Shown here piece after piece: positions 46,801-55,425 of a stretch of DNA of 64,000 nt. Made by a program: the position numbers and the translations under genes. The stretch comes from Liolophura sinensis (lineage: Eukaryota; Mollusca; Polyplacophora; Chitonida; Chitonidae), in the NCBI RefSeq assembly GCF_032854445.1, contig NC_088295.1, forward strand, positions 78,520,028-78,584,027, given 5' to 3'. Numbering within the stretch: position 1 is the stretch's first letter; every line of letters begins with the position of its first letter. Under the pieces are notes generated by a model. It was not told the DNA's origin. It made no database searches and worked only from the letters and a program-made list of their open reading frames with translations.

Positions 46801-49177
46801 GGGTAGATGAGAGGTCATCCGAACCCACTGAAGTCAAATAGTCAATTTAAGTACCCGCGCCCTATAAATGGTACTCTCTTGTCGTTTAATATACCGGAAG
46901 TAAAACATATACCCGGTCCGTCCGCTGATCGTCTACCCAGATATGTACCTGCGCATTTTAAGAACACAATTAGGTTCTTTTAGTCATCTGTGTATTGAAT
47001 GCAGGGCTACGGTTTTGATTGGTGATCATAGCAGTGCTAAACTTTAACCACTTCAGTCATAGAGAAGTAACCCGGTGTTACTTCAGATTTATTTAGGCCG
47101 ATAGTTACATGTCAACAGAGCTCCACGGGACGGCTACTAGTCCTCACTTCAGTAAGATTAGGTAAACCTGACCTCCGTGGTGTGTATAAATGAAATATTT
47201 TCGAAAAGGACACCGGTGCCAAACCACAGATGAAGTATATAAACTAAATTATTTATTTATTTGATCGGCTTTTTACGACGTACTCAAGAATCTTTCAATT
47301 ATACGACGGTGGCCAACATTACGGTGGGAAGAAACTGGACAGAGCCTTGGGAAACCCACAACCATCCACATTTTGCTGGCAGACCTTCTCACCTACGGCC
47401 AGAGAGGAAATCAGAATGAGCTGGACTTGAACTTACAGCAGTAGCACTGGTGCACTAGCATGCTAACCAATAGGCCACAGAGACCCCTAATATAAATAAA
47501 TTAGGCAGCCCGAAATATTTTGGATGGGCCAGCGTGGTGAGCAAATTAATGAGCTTCCTATATAGATGTTACCGTTTAACAAATCTTTGAAAAATGTCTG
47601 CTTCCGGGTCTGTAAACTAGGTCGAAATGTATACCGGTACCTTTCTTCCTCAAACCATTATAATACCTTCAAATTATGTCAAAGGTCTTGACCAACTTGA
47701 TTCACCCACAGCACTTGGTAACAGATCTTTAAGTCAAATTGACTTTCGAAATGAAATATCTCAAATAGCCAATAATAGCCTACTTTTTTCCTCAAACGCA
47801 GACGATGATTTGTCGACAACTACACAAGAGGCTACGTCAACAAGGATTACAACAACAACTAGTACAACAACTATGCAGACAACGATCCTCACAACTATAC
47901 CACTAAAGACTACAGCAACGCCGTACCCTACAACAATTGTATCAACAACAACGCCCGCACAAACCACAACTGAACGACAGAAGACGGTTATGCAAAAACA
48001 CTTCAGTAAGAAAGTTCTTAAAAGATTTATTTGAAGAAAATGCTTGCTTTTGCCTCAAATTAATTGTTATTGGCCATAAGCTAGGATCGACCCTCAGTTT
48101 TGCATTGTAATTTTATTTCTCCACATAAGGAGTTAGGCCCATCTGTATAGTCCAATATTTCAATTTTGAATTGCATAATCTTACAGTTTATTGCTCCGGA
48201 CGCAAAATCAGCTTATTTAGTGCAATTTACGCTTTTTATGTTTTCGTTGATAAAGTCATTTTATTCAGCGCTGAGCTATACAGAGAAACAGAAATCTACT
48301 TCAATACACAGGGAACATAGGTTTGAAAGATCCTGCGATAGAAAATCTGGCTAACATGGCCACCAAAAACAGCACAAGCATGGAAGCCCATTGTGACCAT
48401 CGTTCGATCGTTTCGTCGAGCAGCACTCAACATTTTCGTCGCCCAATCACTTCGTCGTCTTTGATTTGCATTTAACAGGAACGCGCCACTTTGTACATAA
48501 AATATCGACGGGTTGCTTTCTCATGCCAGTTTGAGAATGGGGAATATAATGAAAGATTTATGACACATAAATGTCAGCGACAAGAGTGTGATATTTCAGG
48601 TAACCACTGAAGTATGGCCTCTTGTCATTTTAACCCCGCTAGGGTTTAGTTTTAACTGTTCATGACACAATTTTTAGTTCCAGAAATAACATATCTGCTC
48701 CTTGGAATTTCAATCAACTGGAATTTCAGTAATACGTTGCTTTTATCAAACCCAATTTTCAATAAAGAAACGTCGCTATAATTAACATTAGCTGTGAAGA
48801 TGATCTGTCTCCGTTCTCTTCCAGTTCTTTGCGGAACAATTCTTTGGTAGCATAGACTGCTACATAAATCTTCAGTGTTACTCTTTTGTTATTATTGTAA
48901 TAAACATGTTTTTTACAAGTTTTGTATTTTAACTTTGGTTCCAGGTACTAAACGGCTACACAGAAAGAATATAACGTTCCCTCCAATGAACACCTTCTAT
49001 GTAAGCAACACGCTAAACTGCATCCAAGCGTGTACGCAGACACCACAGTGTATTGGTGTCTCCATCCGGAAGGCTACCTCAACCTGCCACATATACAATG
49101 ATCTCGTGGCGATGGCATCTGTCAGCATGGGAGAAGAGAAAGGCTGGAACACATTTCAAATACTATATGTAGTATAG
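37845..49177 (+). CDS. Gene C: secreted C-type lectin / Thr-rich / PAN-like protein
   Basis: Six exons, 37845-37899, 41107-41379, 42582-42737, 45732-45776, 47802-48005 and 48945-49177, join with all introns in phase 1 to 321 residues. Order: signal peptide, C-type lectin-like domain, short Pro-rich linker, Thr-rich stalk, PAN/apple-like module. No hydrophobic C-terminus is present, so the product is probably secreted. The lectin domain has paired cysteines (GLEC/TCY and RHC/FICQY) and FWIG, but no EPN or QPD and no WND motif, so canonical calcium-dependent sugar binding is not predicted. A decayed relative lies at 30534-31097. Introns hold a 22-nt array, a 52-nt array, the splice-site-derived array after exon 3, a mariner-like element and several SINEs. 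Confidence 0.87.
38397..38562 (-). mobile_element. SINE family 1, head-less copy
   Basis: ATTT tail and core, ending sharply at cccacgtacggccggagagg. The tRNA-like head is absent. Confidence 0.8.
39290..40965 (+). repeat. About 22-nt degenerate array in intron 1 of gene C
   Basis: About 65-70 units of the form ttactgaactagtcacgccc, with segments of several units duplicated (for example 40010-40200 and 40270-40450). A SINE interrupts it at 39655-39919. Confidence 0.88.
39655..39919 (-). mobile_element. SINE family 1, near full-length copy inside an array
   Basis: Core and head in minus orientation, with the head ending ggcatggagcccc. Array units lie on both sides. Confidence 0.8.
41107..41379 (+). 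CDS. Gene C exon 2: first part of C-type lectin domain
   Basis: Acceptor TTTGCGCCAG, phase 1. It reads LECSAWEPSLTEKVLPVLD, TCYLVYSKSIKLSWEDAQ, RHCEKFGGLLAKIKN, GEEFWIGVSRRP and YEWVYTD. The C-x-W, C-Y, W-E-D-A, H-C, G-G-x-L-A-x-I and F-W-I-G steps are the standard long-form C-type lectin fold. Donor A|GTAAGA. Confidence 0.92.
41430..41700 (+). repeat. About 52-nt tandem repeat, five copies
   Basis: Units read tgaccatgcttgaactgttt and acacactaaatggtcag. It begins about 50 nt after the exon 2 donor. Confidence 0.8.
42244..42499 (+). mobile_element. SINE family 1 copy
   Basis: Head begins ggggcctcgttggctcattt; core and (AATA)n tail end about 80 nt before exon 3. A short piece of the head is deleted. 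Confidence 0.82.
42582..42737 (+). CDS. Gene C exon 3: end of C-type lectin domain
   Basis: Acceptor CTATCTTGCAG, phase 1. It reads EKAVFSLLNDPPNYMETT, VVWKELETCPWHKAEPG and DTRRFICQYS. R-F-I-C-Q-Y holds the last cysteine of the fold. Donor A|GTAAGT. The exon end and donor are the seed of the following array. Confidence 0.92.
42722..43380 (+). repeat. 59/66-nt array copying the exon 3 end and its splice donor
   Basis: About ten units, each with ttgccagtacagtaagtatc or a close variant (ttgccaataaagtaagtatc). The 66-nt units differ from the 59-nt units by an aagagac-type insert. Each unit repeats the last about 15 exon bases (the F-I-C-Q-Y codons) and a GTAAGT donor. Units decay from 43320 on. 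Confidence 0.92.
43661..44907 (+). repeat. 51-nt minisatellite carrying the lectin terminal motif, about 24 copies
   Basis: Units read aaaaagagtcgcttcgtttg and ccagtacatttatgatcagg. On the plus strand most translate as RFVCQYIYDQESLRKKS; some have tttgacag, which makes a stop. The Phe-Val-Cys-Gln-Tyr block matches the lectin exon end, and decayed 59/66-nt units at 43380-43660 link the two arrays. The minus strand is open for about 400 codons, which reflects the 51-nt period. Confidence 0.9.
45094..45692 (-). mobile_element. Mariner-like element with 35-bp terminal inverted repeats, decayed
   Basis: The left end tatcgggtgggcataaaaaa and right end reverse complement tatcgggtggcataaaaaaa match over about 35 bp with one gap and one or two mismatches, flanked by TA on both sides as expected for the Tc1/mariner superfamily. 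At about 600 bp it is too short for a full transposase. The minus strand has an open stretch (45348-45671) with YSLSAAEKTILIQ and FSDTRARQFFQM, which weakly resembles the N-terminal helix-turn-helix of such enzymes. Confidence 0.75.
45732..45776 (+). CDS. Gene C exon 4: short Pro-rich linker
   Basis: A 45-nt phase-1 exon after ATTCTTTCAG: YTPPPGIKFPSIYG, donor G|GTAAGA. It follows directly after the mariner-like element. Supported by both splice sites and by phase only. Confidence 0.7.
45926..46113 (-). mobile_element. SINE family 1, head-less copy
   Basis: ATTT tail and core, ending at cacgtccggccgg followed by a T-run. The tRNA-like head is absent. Confidence 0.8.
46114..47249. other. Intron 4 of gene C, no exon seen
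   Basis: AT-rich DNA with one uninterrupted run of 28 G at 46776-46803. Nothing else was recognised. Confidence 0.5.
46776..46803 (+). repeat. G28 homopolymer
   Basis: A run of 28 G within gagaggg-rich DNA. It could form a G-quadruplex, and its length in the assembly is uncertain. Confidence 0.95.
47250..47488 (-). mobile_element. SINE family 1, full-length diverged copy
   Basis: ATTT tail, core and tRNA-like head ending aataggccacagagacccct. Confidence 0.78.
47802..48005 (+). CDS. Gene C exon 5: Thr-rich stalk
   Basis: Acceptor CTCAAACGCAG, phase 1. 68 residues dominated by threonine (TSTRITTTTSTTTMQTTI, TTIVSTTTPAQTTTER), no cysteine, donor A|GTAAGA. Likely O-glycosylated. It separates the lectin and PAN-like modules. 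Confidence 0.85.
48945..49177 (+). CDS. Gene C exon 6: PAN/apple-like module and stop
   Basis: Acceptor TTTGGTTCCAG, phase 1. It reads LNCIQACTQTPQCIGVSI, then STCHIYNDLVA and stop TAG after LYVV. C-x3-C-x5-C and the later C-x-I-Y are the core of PAN/apple folds, which bind protein or sugar. The module is short (about 75 residues). Confidence 0.8.
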
Positions 49178-49231
49178 TCAGGCGTAACGGGCTGGTATAT
49201 GACGTCAAGCCCAATTCTAGCTCTATATACC

Positions 49232-49237
49232 AATAAA
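49232..49237 (+). terminator. Poly(A) signal of gene C
   Basis: AATAAA 55 nt after the stop codon. Confidence 0.6.
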
Positions 49238-49429
49238 TATTACTGCTGTCGAACTTATGAAATATTTGCTAGTCCTGTTAGTCCGGCGTATTGCGCTTAA
49301 TTGGGTTATTCCTTAACACTGCAAAGAGAAAAGTTGTGATAACTCCACTATGTTTTGTCTAGGAGCAGGAATAGGACGCTATACATATGTACGCGTTTTT
49401 TTATTTGTCTGTCTATTATAACATATGGT

Positions 49430-49672
49430 ATGGTATCGAGCTGGGAATTTGCATACACTGCTTGTGGAACCTTGGTGCCATCAAGCGATCGTTTATTTGA
49501 AGGCCACTTGTCTTCCACCAATATCTGCACCTCATATGTGGGAAAGTTCATAAGTAACTTGCCAAGGGTCGGTGGTTCCCACCGGGTACTCCGGCTTTCT
49601 CCACCCATGAGACTGATATAAGCGAAACATTATTGAGTGGAGCAAAACTCAAATAAATTAAATAAATGGTAT
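49430..49672 (+). mobile_element. SINE-like family 3 copy
   Basis: Contains ggtggttcccaccgggtact, a ctccggctttctccaccc block, and an AAATAAATT tail. It resembles 54066-54345. Lies just downstream of gene C. Confidence 0.6.
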
Positions 49673-52600
49673 ACTGCCCCATGGACCACCGCACCTTACC
49701 AGGTATCTAGCAGACCTCCTCACACTAGGCCGCAGCCGAACAGATATTTGTGACATTTGAGTTGATGAGTCTGACATCTGAAGCATGCATTACCCATATA
49801 AATTATCACTCAGAAAACACATTATTATGTTGGTGTCTTTCCTGTATACTAGAGAAGTGGCCTATATGTCAGATACTACTTTATACTGTAATTTTTGGAG
49901 ATATAAGAAATGCAGGCTTTTGTTTCCCGTTGAAAAGATTTCTAACTTTATCATTGCGTAATTTGCTTAAGAACTTTTTGGATACCCGACGATGTACTTT
50001 GTTTGGGTATTCAGCAATACGCCTGACAAGCGTGATGTCGCTCAGACGGTAATAGACATACGGCAAAGAGATTCTTCCCTATATAATTAAAGAGAAAGAT
50101 TTTAACTAAAACATTCATATTGATCGTTTTTTCGAACATACCTTATTATGCATAATGTATGATGTATTTGTAAGTTTTGCTCTCCCTTAGGAGGATATTG
50201 GACATATTTTCTTTATTCACGTTTCCCAAGAACAGCGGAGATTTTCTTTCGGTCAGAATTATATTTCAAATATATTCGTATTTCTTAAACTGGCACGTGG
50301 AGTCGAGTCTTGTGACGTCAGCTTTGTAAACAATGGTAATGACCGCTTTATGTGGATCCTGTCATTGAATGAGCGATACATACCAACAACGTATAACACA
50401 AGTTATGAAAGCAGGCTGTGAATTGCCCGATTAGTGAGCGGTATATGTGAATTTAAATAGGTCTGTGTCAAAAACAGAGGCACAGAGAGTAAGTCCAGAG
50501 CAGTGACCACTAAGTGATAGCTCGCAAATGGCTACACGTAATCGGCGAAATCCGACCTCGTGTCAGTTTACCTTAGTTAGTGTTTTATTCTGACTGTTCG
50601 TCTAAAGGCTTAATTTGTAGCAACTTACACGCTCACTAACTCCATAGTCTAAGCAAGATGAGGTAAGTATATTCATTTATTTTCACTGCAATTTATGCAC
50701 TGGTCTAAAATTACTCAAAATGTTGTAAAGTCATCTCATTTAATAAACAATCACAGGAAAACAACGCACAGGGAACAGGTTTACAGGATGCATAGCACAC
50801 CAGCAGAATCCTGATTTATACAGGGGATGCAGAGCACACCAGCAGAATCCTAACTTAAGCAGGAATATAATACAAAAAACTACATCGTAGACAGTAAATA
50901 CCAGGCTTGTGGTAGTGAATTATTGGCACCGTAAATACAACCCAGGGTCCAGCAGTTCGAATGTGTATCAGCTAATACTGATATTTAATATTTAAAATTT
51001 TATTTTAATTTTACAAACTCAAACTCAGCAGCCGATGCACTTCTGCAAAGTCAAAGTATAACAGCAGCAACTTTAGTTCATATTTAACACACTGTTACAC
51101 ATTTTTTCGGCTATGTGCAGAACTGAAGACTTAGAAGTTAAATCTGTTATTAAAGCTTAAACCAGTTGTTAACAATCGTACCCAGAAGCCTGGTCCCTGT
51201 GCCACGAACTAGGAGTGAACAGGGAGCAGTCTGTGCATATATGGGTATTAACCATAACCAGTTTTGCTTTGATGCTTTCAGGTGAAATGGTATTGAAATT
51301 AAACTGCTTTGTGTTGACTAATTGGTGAAAATATGCAAATGTTTCCCAGTGTAGATTGTCGCATTTTCAAGCAGAGCAAACATTATCAACCATCTAATTT
51401 CTCACAGCTGGGGACGTGATCCTTTATTTATTTATTTATATATTTATTTGTTTTATATATTTATTTTTTTATCTCTTCATGTGTTCATAAATAGTATACC
51501 TAGAGTATGCAAAAATTTACGGTTGTTTGATTCAATTTGATTCTGCTCAGAAGTTAGTTGTATCATATTGATTTGCGTCGTTCAAGTAGAGGCTGATCAA
51601 TTAACCCATACATGTAACAGGTTATCATTTCTCTTTGTATATATCTATATATTCTTAGTTATGTTTCCCTGTGCTATGGCTATGTTCTAAATCATTGTAG
51701 ATGGAATTATGTTAATAAAACAATCATTGTTCATTAATTTATGCATTTGTTTACGTATTTGTTTATTTGCAAGTTTGCTTGAGTTTTAGCATAACATTCA
51801 TTTCTTGAATATTTAATTCCATTTCCTATGGAGTGATCTTTATGTGACGAGGGATAAGATTATCATGTAACTTGCAGCCAATAGTAAAGGTGTTATGGAA
51901 GAGAATTTTTGTTTTTTGTTTTGGATAATTCAAAGCTGTGAAGAGGGTTACAATCTATTCACCTATATTTAGGGTCTACGCTCCAAACTGCAATCCTTAG
52001 AGTTCCACTACGTGATTTGTTTTCACATATGTGGTCGACTGAGTGATCAGTTGGTCAAATGATTGACTGGTTGGTGGCGAGAGCAATGAATCGATTGGTA
52101 AATTGGTCGGCTTTGTATAATCGGTTTGTAGGTTAGCTGGAAGGCTTACATCTCGAATGCATCGAACGACAGGTAGGGTGATTCATAGTCCAGTTCAATC
52201 GATTGTTTGAATGACTGGTCGATTTACTTCTTATTCGGTCAGTGTGTTAATCTGTCCGGTAGGTTGACGTCATTTAAATGACTGGTCGGTTATTGAACAT
52301 CCGGTTAGTCCGTTGATCTGTCCCGATAGGTTGACGCCGTTTAAATGAACGGTCGGTTATGAACATAGGGTCAGCCTGGCGATCAGGCGTTTGATTTGAC
52401 CGGTTGCCGGTTGTTTGAATGACGGTTTATTGAGCGTATGGCAAGTCTGTCGATTTGTCGGATAAATAGACGGCAGCATAGAGAGTGAAACTGGCCTTTT
52501 ATCAATTTACCTCAGTTTGGATTTTATTCGAAATGCTTAAACAGTAGCGGCTTATACATCTCTAAGCTCACGCATAGCTTATTCAGAATTAAGTAAAAGA

Positions 52601-52984
52601 TTATACATATTTAGTAACTATCTGAAAACATTGGAACTGTACGTAAAATGATGAGTTGGAAGCTGGTAGTTGAAGAAAAAGAAATCTGGCAGTAGAAATC
52701 TCTCATACATTGTTACTTTGACCGATTAAAGTATGGTCAATCCTGTACCGGTACGAGGTATAGACATGTTCTTCAGCCCTTTGGTATGCTATTTAATAAA
52801 GGTAAAAGCAAATTACCTTACATATATATATCTCGCTATATGTTGCTCGGTACCGAGATTTACACGCGGTTTTATCTGCAATTCTGGTTTTGTTATCAAA
52901 AGCTTCTCCAATAGGTTGGTAAAACAGTTTGAGAAAAGAGTTGTTTCCCTTGCCATCACTTAAAAATTTACCAATTTGAATGTT
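49673..52984. other. Intergenic stretch with degenerate repeats
   Basis: No exon was recognised. At 49675-49745 a segment with ccaccgcaccttaccaggta repeats one at 14125-14170. At 50650 an ATGAG|GTAAGT could be a tiny first exon, but nothing follows it. About 52190-52450 holds three to five degenerate units of about 68 nt with gttgatctgtccggtaggtt. Confidence 0.4.
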
Positions 52985-53218
52985 TTTTTTTATGTCGTAC
53001 TCAAGAATATTTCAGTTTTACGACGGCGGCCAGCATTACGGTGGGAGGAAACCGGGCAGAGCGCGGGGAAAACCCATGACCATCCGCAGGTTGCTGAAAG
53101 ACCTTCCCACGTACGGCCGCAGAGGAAGCCAGCATGAGCTGGACTCACGGCGACCGTGAGAGGCTCCTGGGTCATTAGGCTGTGCTAGCGCGCTAACCAA
53201 CTGAGCCACGGACGCCCC
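52985..53218 (-). mobile_element. SINE family 1, near full-length copy
   Basis: Core and head in minus orientation, with the head ending aaccaactgagccacgg. The tail is a T-run. Confidence 0.85.
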
Positions 53219-53427
53219 TTCCTGAAAAAAAAGATGGTTTTGTATTTAACGTGTCTAAGAGTGAAATGTCTAATGAATGCCCGTCCATATGTTACTAACG
53301 AAAATCGGACTGAGATAAAGGTTTTCTAACCAAACCTGAGTAGCAAAAAAAGTTTTCCAAGATGAGTAGTAATTTGTGTGATCAGACATATTCTTCAAAT
53401 ATTAATCATGGATTAAAGGCATTTATT

Positions 53428-53528
53428 TCAAATTTTTTATTTATTTATTTATTTGGGGTTTTACGCCGTACTCAAGAGTATTTCACTTATACGACGGCGG
53501 TCGGCATTATGGTGGGAGGAAACCAGAC
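53428..53528 (-). mobile_element. SINE family 1, 3' fragment
   Basis: ATTT tail and the first part of the core to gtgggaggaaacc. Confidence 0.75.
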
Positions 53529-53645
53529 ACATTTTTCAAACATAATCTGCTTATAATTCTTCGAAATTTCCATGATGATATCAGCAAAGTAACTGTATGG
53601 GCTACAGATAATACTGTCCAGAAATATACATAATGATGTATTTGG

Positions 53646-53848
53646 TTGATATATTTATTTGATTGGTGTTTTACCCATTATTCAGAGAACTATGTTTCAC
53701 TAATATGTCTCCGGTCAGCATTATGCACGAGGGAACCGGATAGAGCACAGGGGAAATCCACGGTCATCCACAAGTTGCTGGCAGATCTTTCCACGTATAC
53801 GACCGAAGAGTAAGCTAGGATGACCTGGAACTCGGTGCCTAAGTAGTG
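53646..53848 (-). mobile_element. SINE family 1, degraded copy
   Basis: Recognisable core with ccacggtcatccacaagttg; many substitutions. Confidence 0.6.
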
Positions 53849-54065
53849 GGTATATCTCTTAAGAACATGTCGTTATGTTCTTCATATTTGTGCGCCAACT
53901 TGAATGTTGCCGCTTTCTATGATTCATATTTTTTGACAAAATACAATTTACCACAAAGCTGAGTATAATTCGACTATAGTGAATTATATTCACGTCAGCA
54001 TCTTTGCATGACGTCACATTTGCATTTTTGTGTTCCTTTATCTTCCTTTTTCACAACGCCAAGGT

Positions 54066-54345
54066 GTTATTGTTTATATTATTGGGAATGGACCGCTGTG
54101 GCCCGGTTAAAGCGCTTACCTTTCCATCTCTAGAATCCATGAGACGTGTTCTATTCCGATCTCGGACTGGAATTTTCTTGATTGCCCTTCCTCCATTGTT
54201 CCTGGGGCTTTGGTGGGAAAATTTGCAAGTAATTCGCTGAAAGTCAGTGGTTTACACCCGGTACTCCGGTTTTCTGGCCGTCGTATTATATAAGTGAAAA
54301 ATTTTTGAAAATAGAGTTAAACAAAAATCACACCAATAAACAAAC
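54066..54345 (+). mobile_element. SINE-like family 3, longest copy
   Basis: Begins gaccgctgtggcccggttaa, has cacccggtactccggttttc, a gtgaaaaatttttgaaaat block and a short A-rich tail. The head resembles a decayed tRNA promoter. Confidence 0.6.
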
Positions 54346-54362
54346 ATTTATAAAATATAAGA

Positions 54363-54535
54363 ACGGTAAATTGTGATTTACAATATATAGCTCAGATTAT
54401 ATGATTTATACAGTATGTTGCTTACATTATATGATTTATACAATATATAGCTCAGATTATATGATTTATACAGTATGTTGCATACATTATATGATTTATA
54501 CAATATATAGCTCAGATTATATGGTTTATACGCCT
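54363..54535 (+). repeat. 60-nt tandem repeat, about three copies
   Basis: Each 60-nt unit is itself two related 30-nt halves built on atatgatttatacaatatat. Confidence 0.8.
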
Positions 54536-55026
54536 AATTAGGCATTATGTGCGCACAAAAGACCACAGATTTTGACTCCTCAAGAAAAGAATTATTTCTG
54601 TCTTGAGGACAATAGAAAACAAAAAAATGTATTATGCTTAAAGAAAGTTCTTAGATAGCAAAATTAAATATAAAGGAATGCAAAGGCAGCTAACTGGAAT
54701 GGAGACGTCATTAATTTGGAAAACAAACAGTCAATCAACAAACGAAAGTTTTGCAATAATAGCAAAGTGCACCAATATCATAGTTTCATACCATCACACT
54801 GAGAACTGACGAGGCTGTATCATGTTATACAAGACAAGTTCGTCATTATTTACTGACAATCAAAAGCACAGGCGAGACAGGCATAAGCTATTCAGTCGTA
54901 GCCATTTAATACTGGCTATGTACACACGTTCAAAACGTTTCAGTATATACAGTGTACTGCTACAGTCATACTGAAATTCAGCTATAACGGCCTACCCCTA
55001 CCACCGCTGTGAAAGAACACAACGGG
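54536..55026. other. Non-coding stretch upstream of gene D
   Basis: AT-rich DNA without repeats or exons that I can name. It probably carries distal promoter sequence of gene D. Confidence 0.4.
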
Positions 55027-55034
55027 TATAAATA
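55027..55034 (+). promoter_or_regulatory. Candidate TATA box of gene D
   Basis: TATAAATA in a GC-richer context (acgggtataaataccgtcac), 334 nt upstream of the start codon. A 5' UTR of about 300 nt would follow. No start site is shown by the sequence. Confidence 0.4.
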
Positions 55035-55367
55035 CCGTCACGGACCTTTCTTTTGTCCGCGAACTCAGACCGGTTTAAAATGAAAAGAACGAACTGAATA
55101 AAAGAGAGTGGAGCATGTCCCACCTTCCATGCATAACAGCATGTGTTTGCGAGGGCTTAATACACAGTAAGGTGTGGCTGTCGTGGAGACTGCCCACTTG
55201 GGCTGGATCCGCATGTTGTGGTGTATTACTTTATACAGTTGTGACTATCTTACGATCACTAGTCACATATCCTATACCTGTCAAGATCGGAGTAGGATGA
55301 GATAATCAGCGAGTTTCGTAACAACTGGCGAGAACCTGTACACAAGGGCGGCCCCACTTTCACTATC

Positions 55368-55425
55368 ATGGCCTCGGCGGCTGCTCTACAAAGCGTTACC
55401 ATTCTCACACTAGTAACCATTGCCC
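55368..55425 (+). CDS. Gene D exon 1: signal peptide
   Basis: ATG opens MASAAALQSVTILTLVTIA and ends at C|GTAAGT in phase 1. The hydrophobic core is clear. Short GTAG/TATG runs follow at 55460-55510. Confidence 0.85.

Noticed and set aside
50640-50660. ATGAG followed by GTAAGT as a tiny first exon
   Set aside because: No signal peptide or downstream exon can be joined to it before gene D, so it is probably chance.
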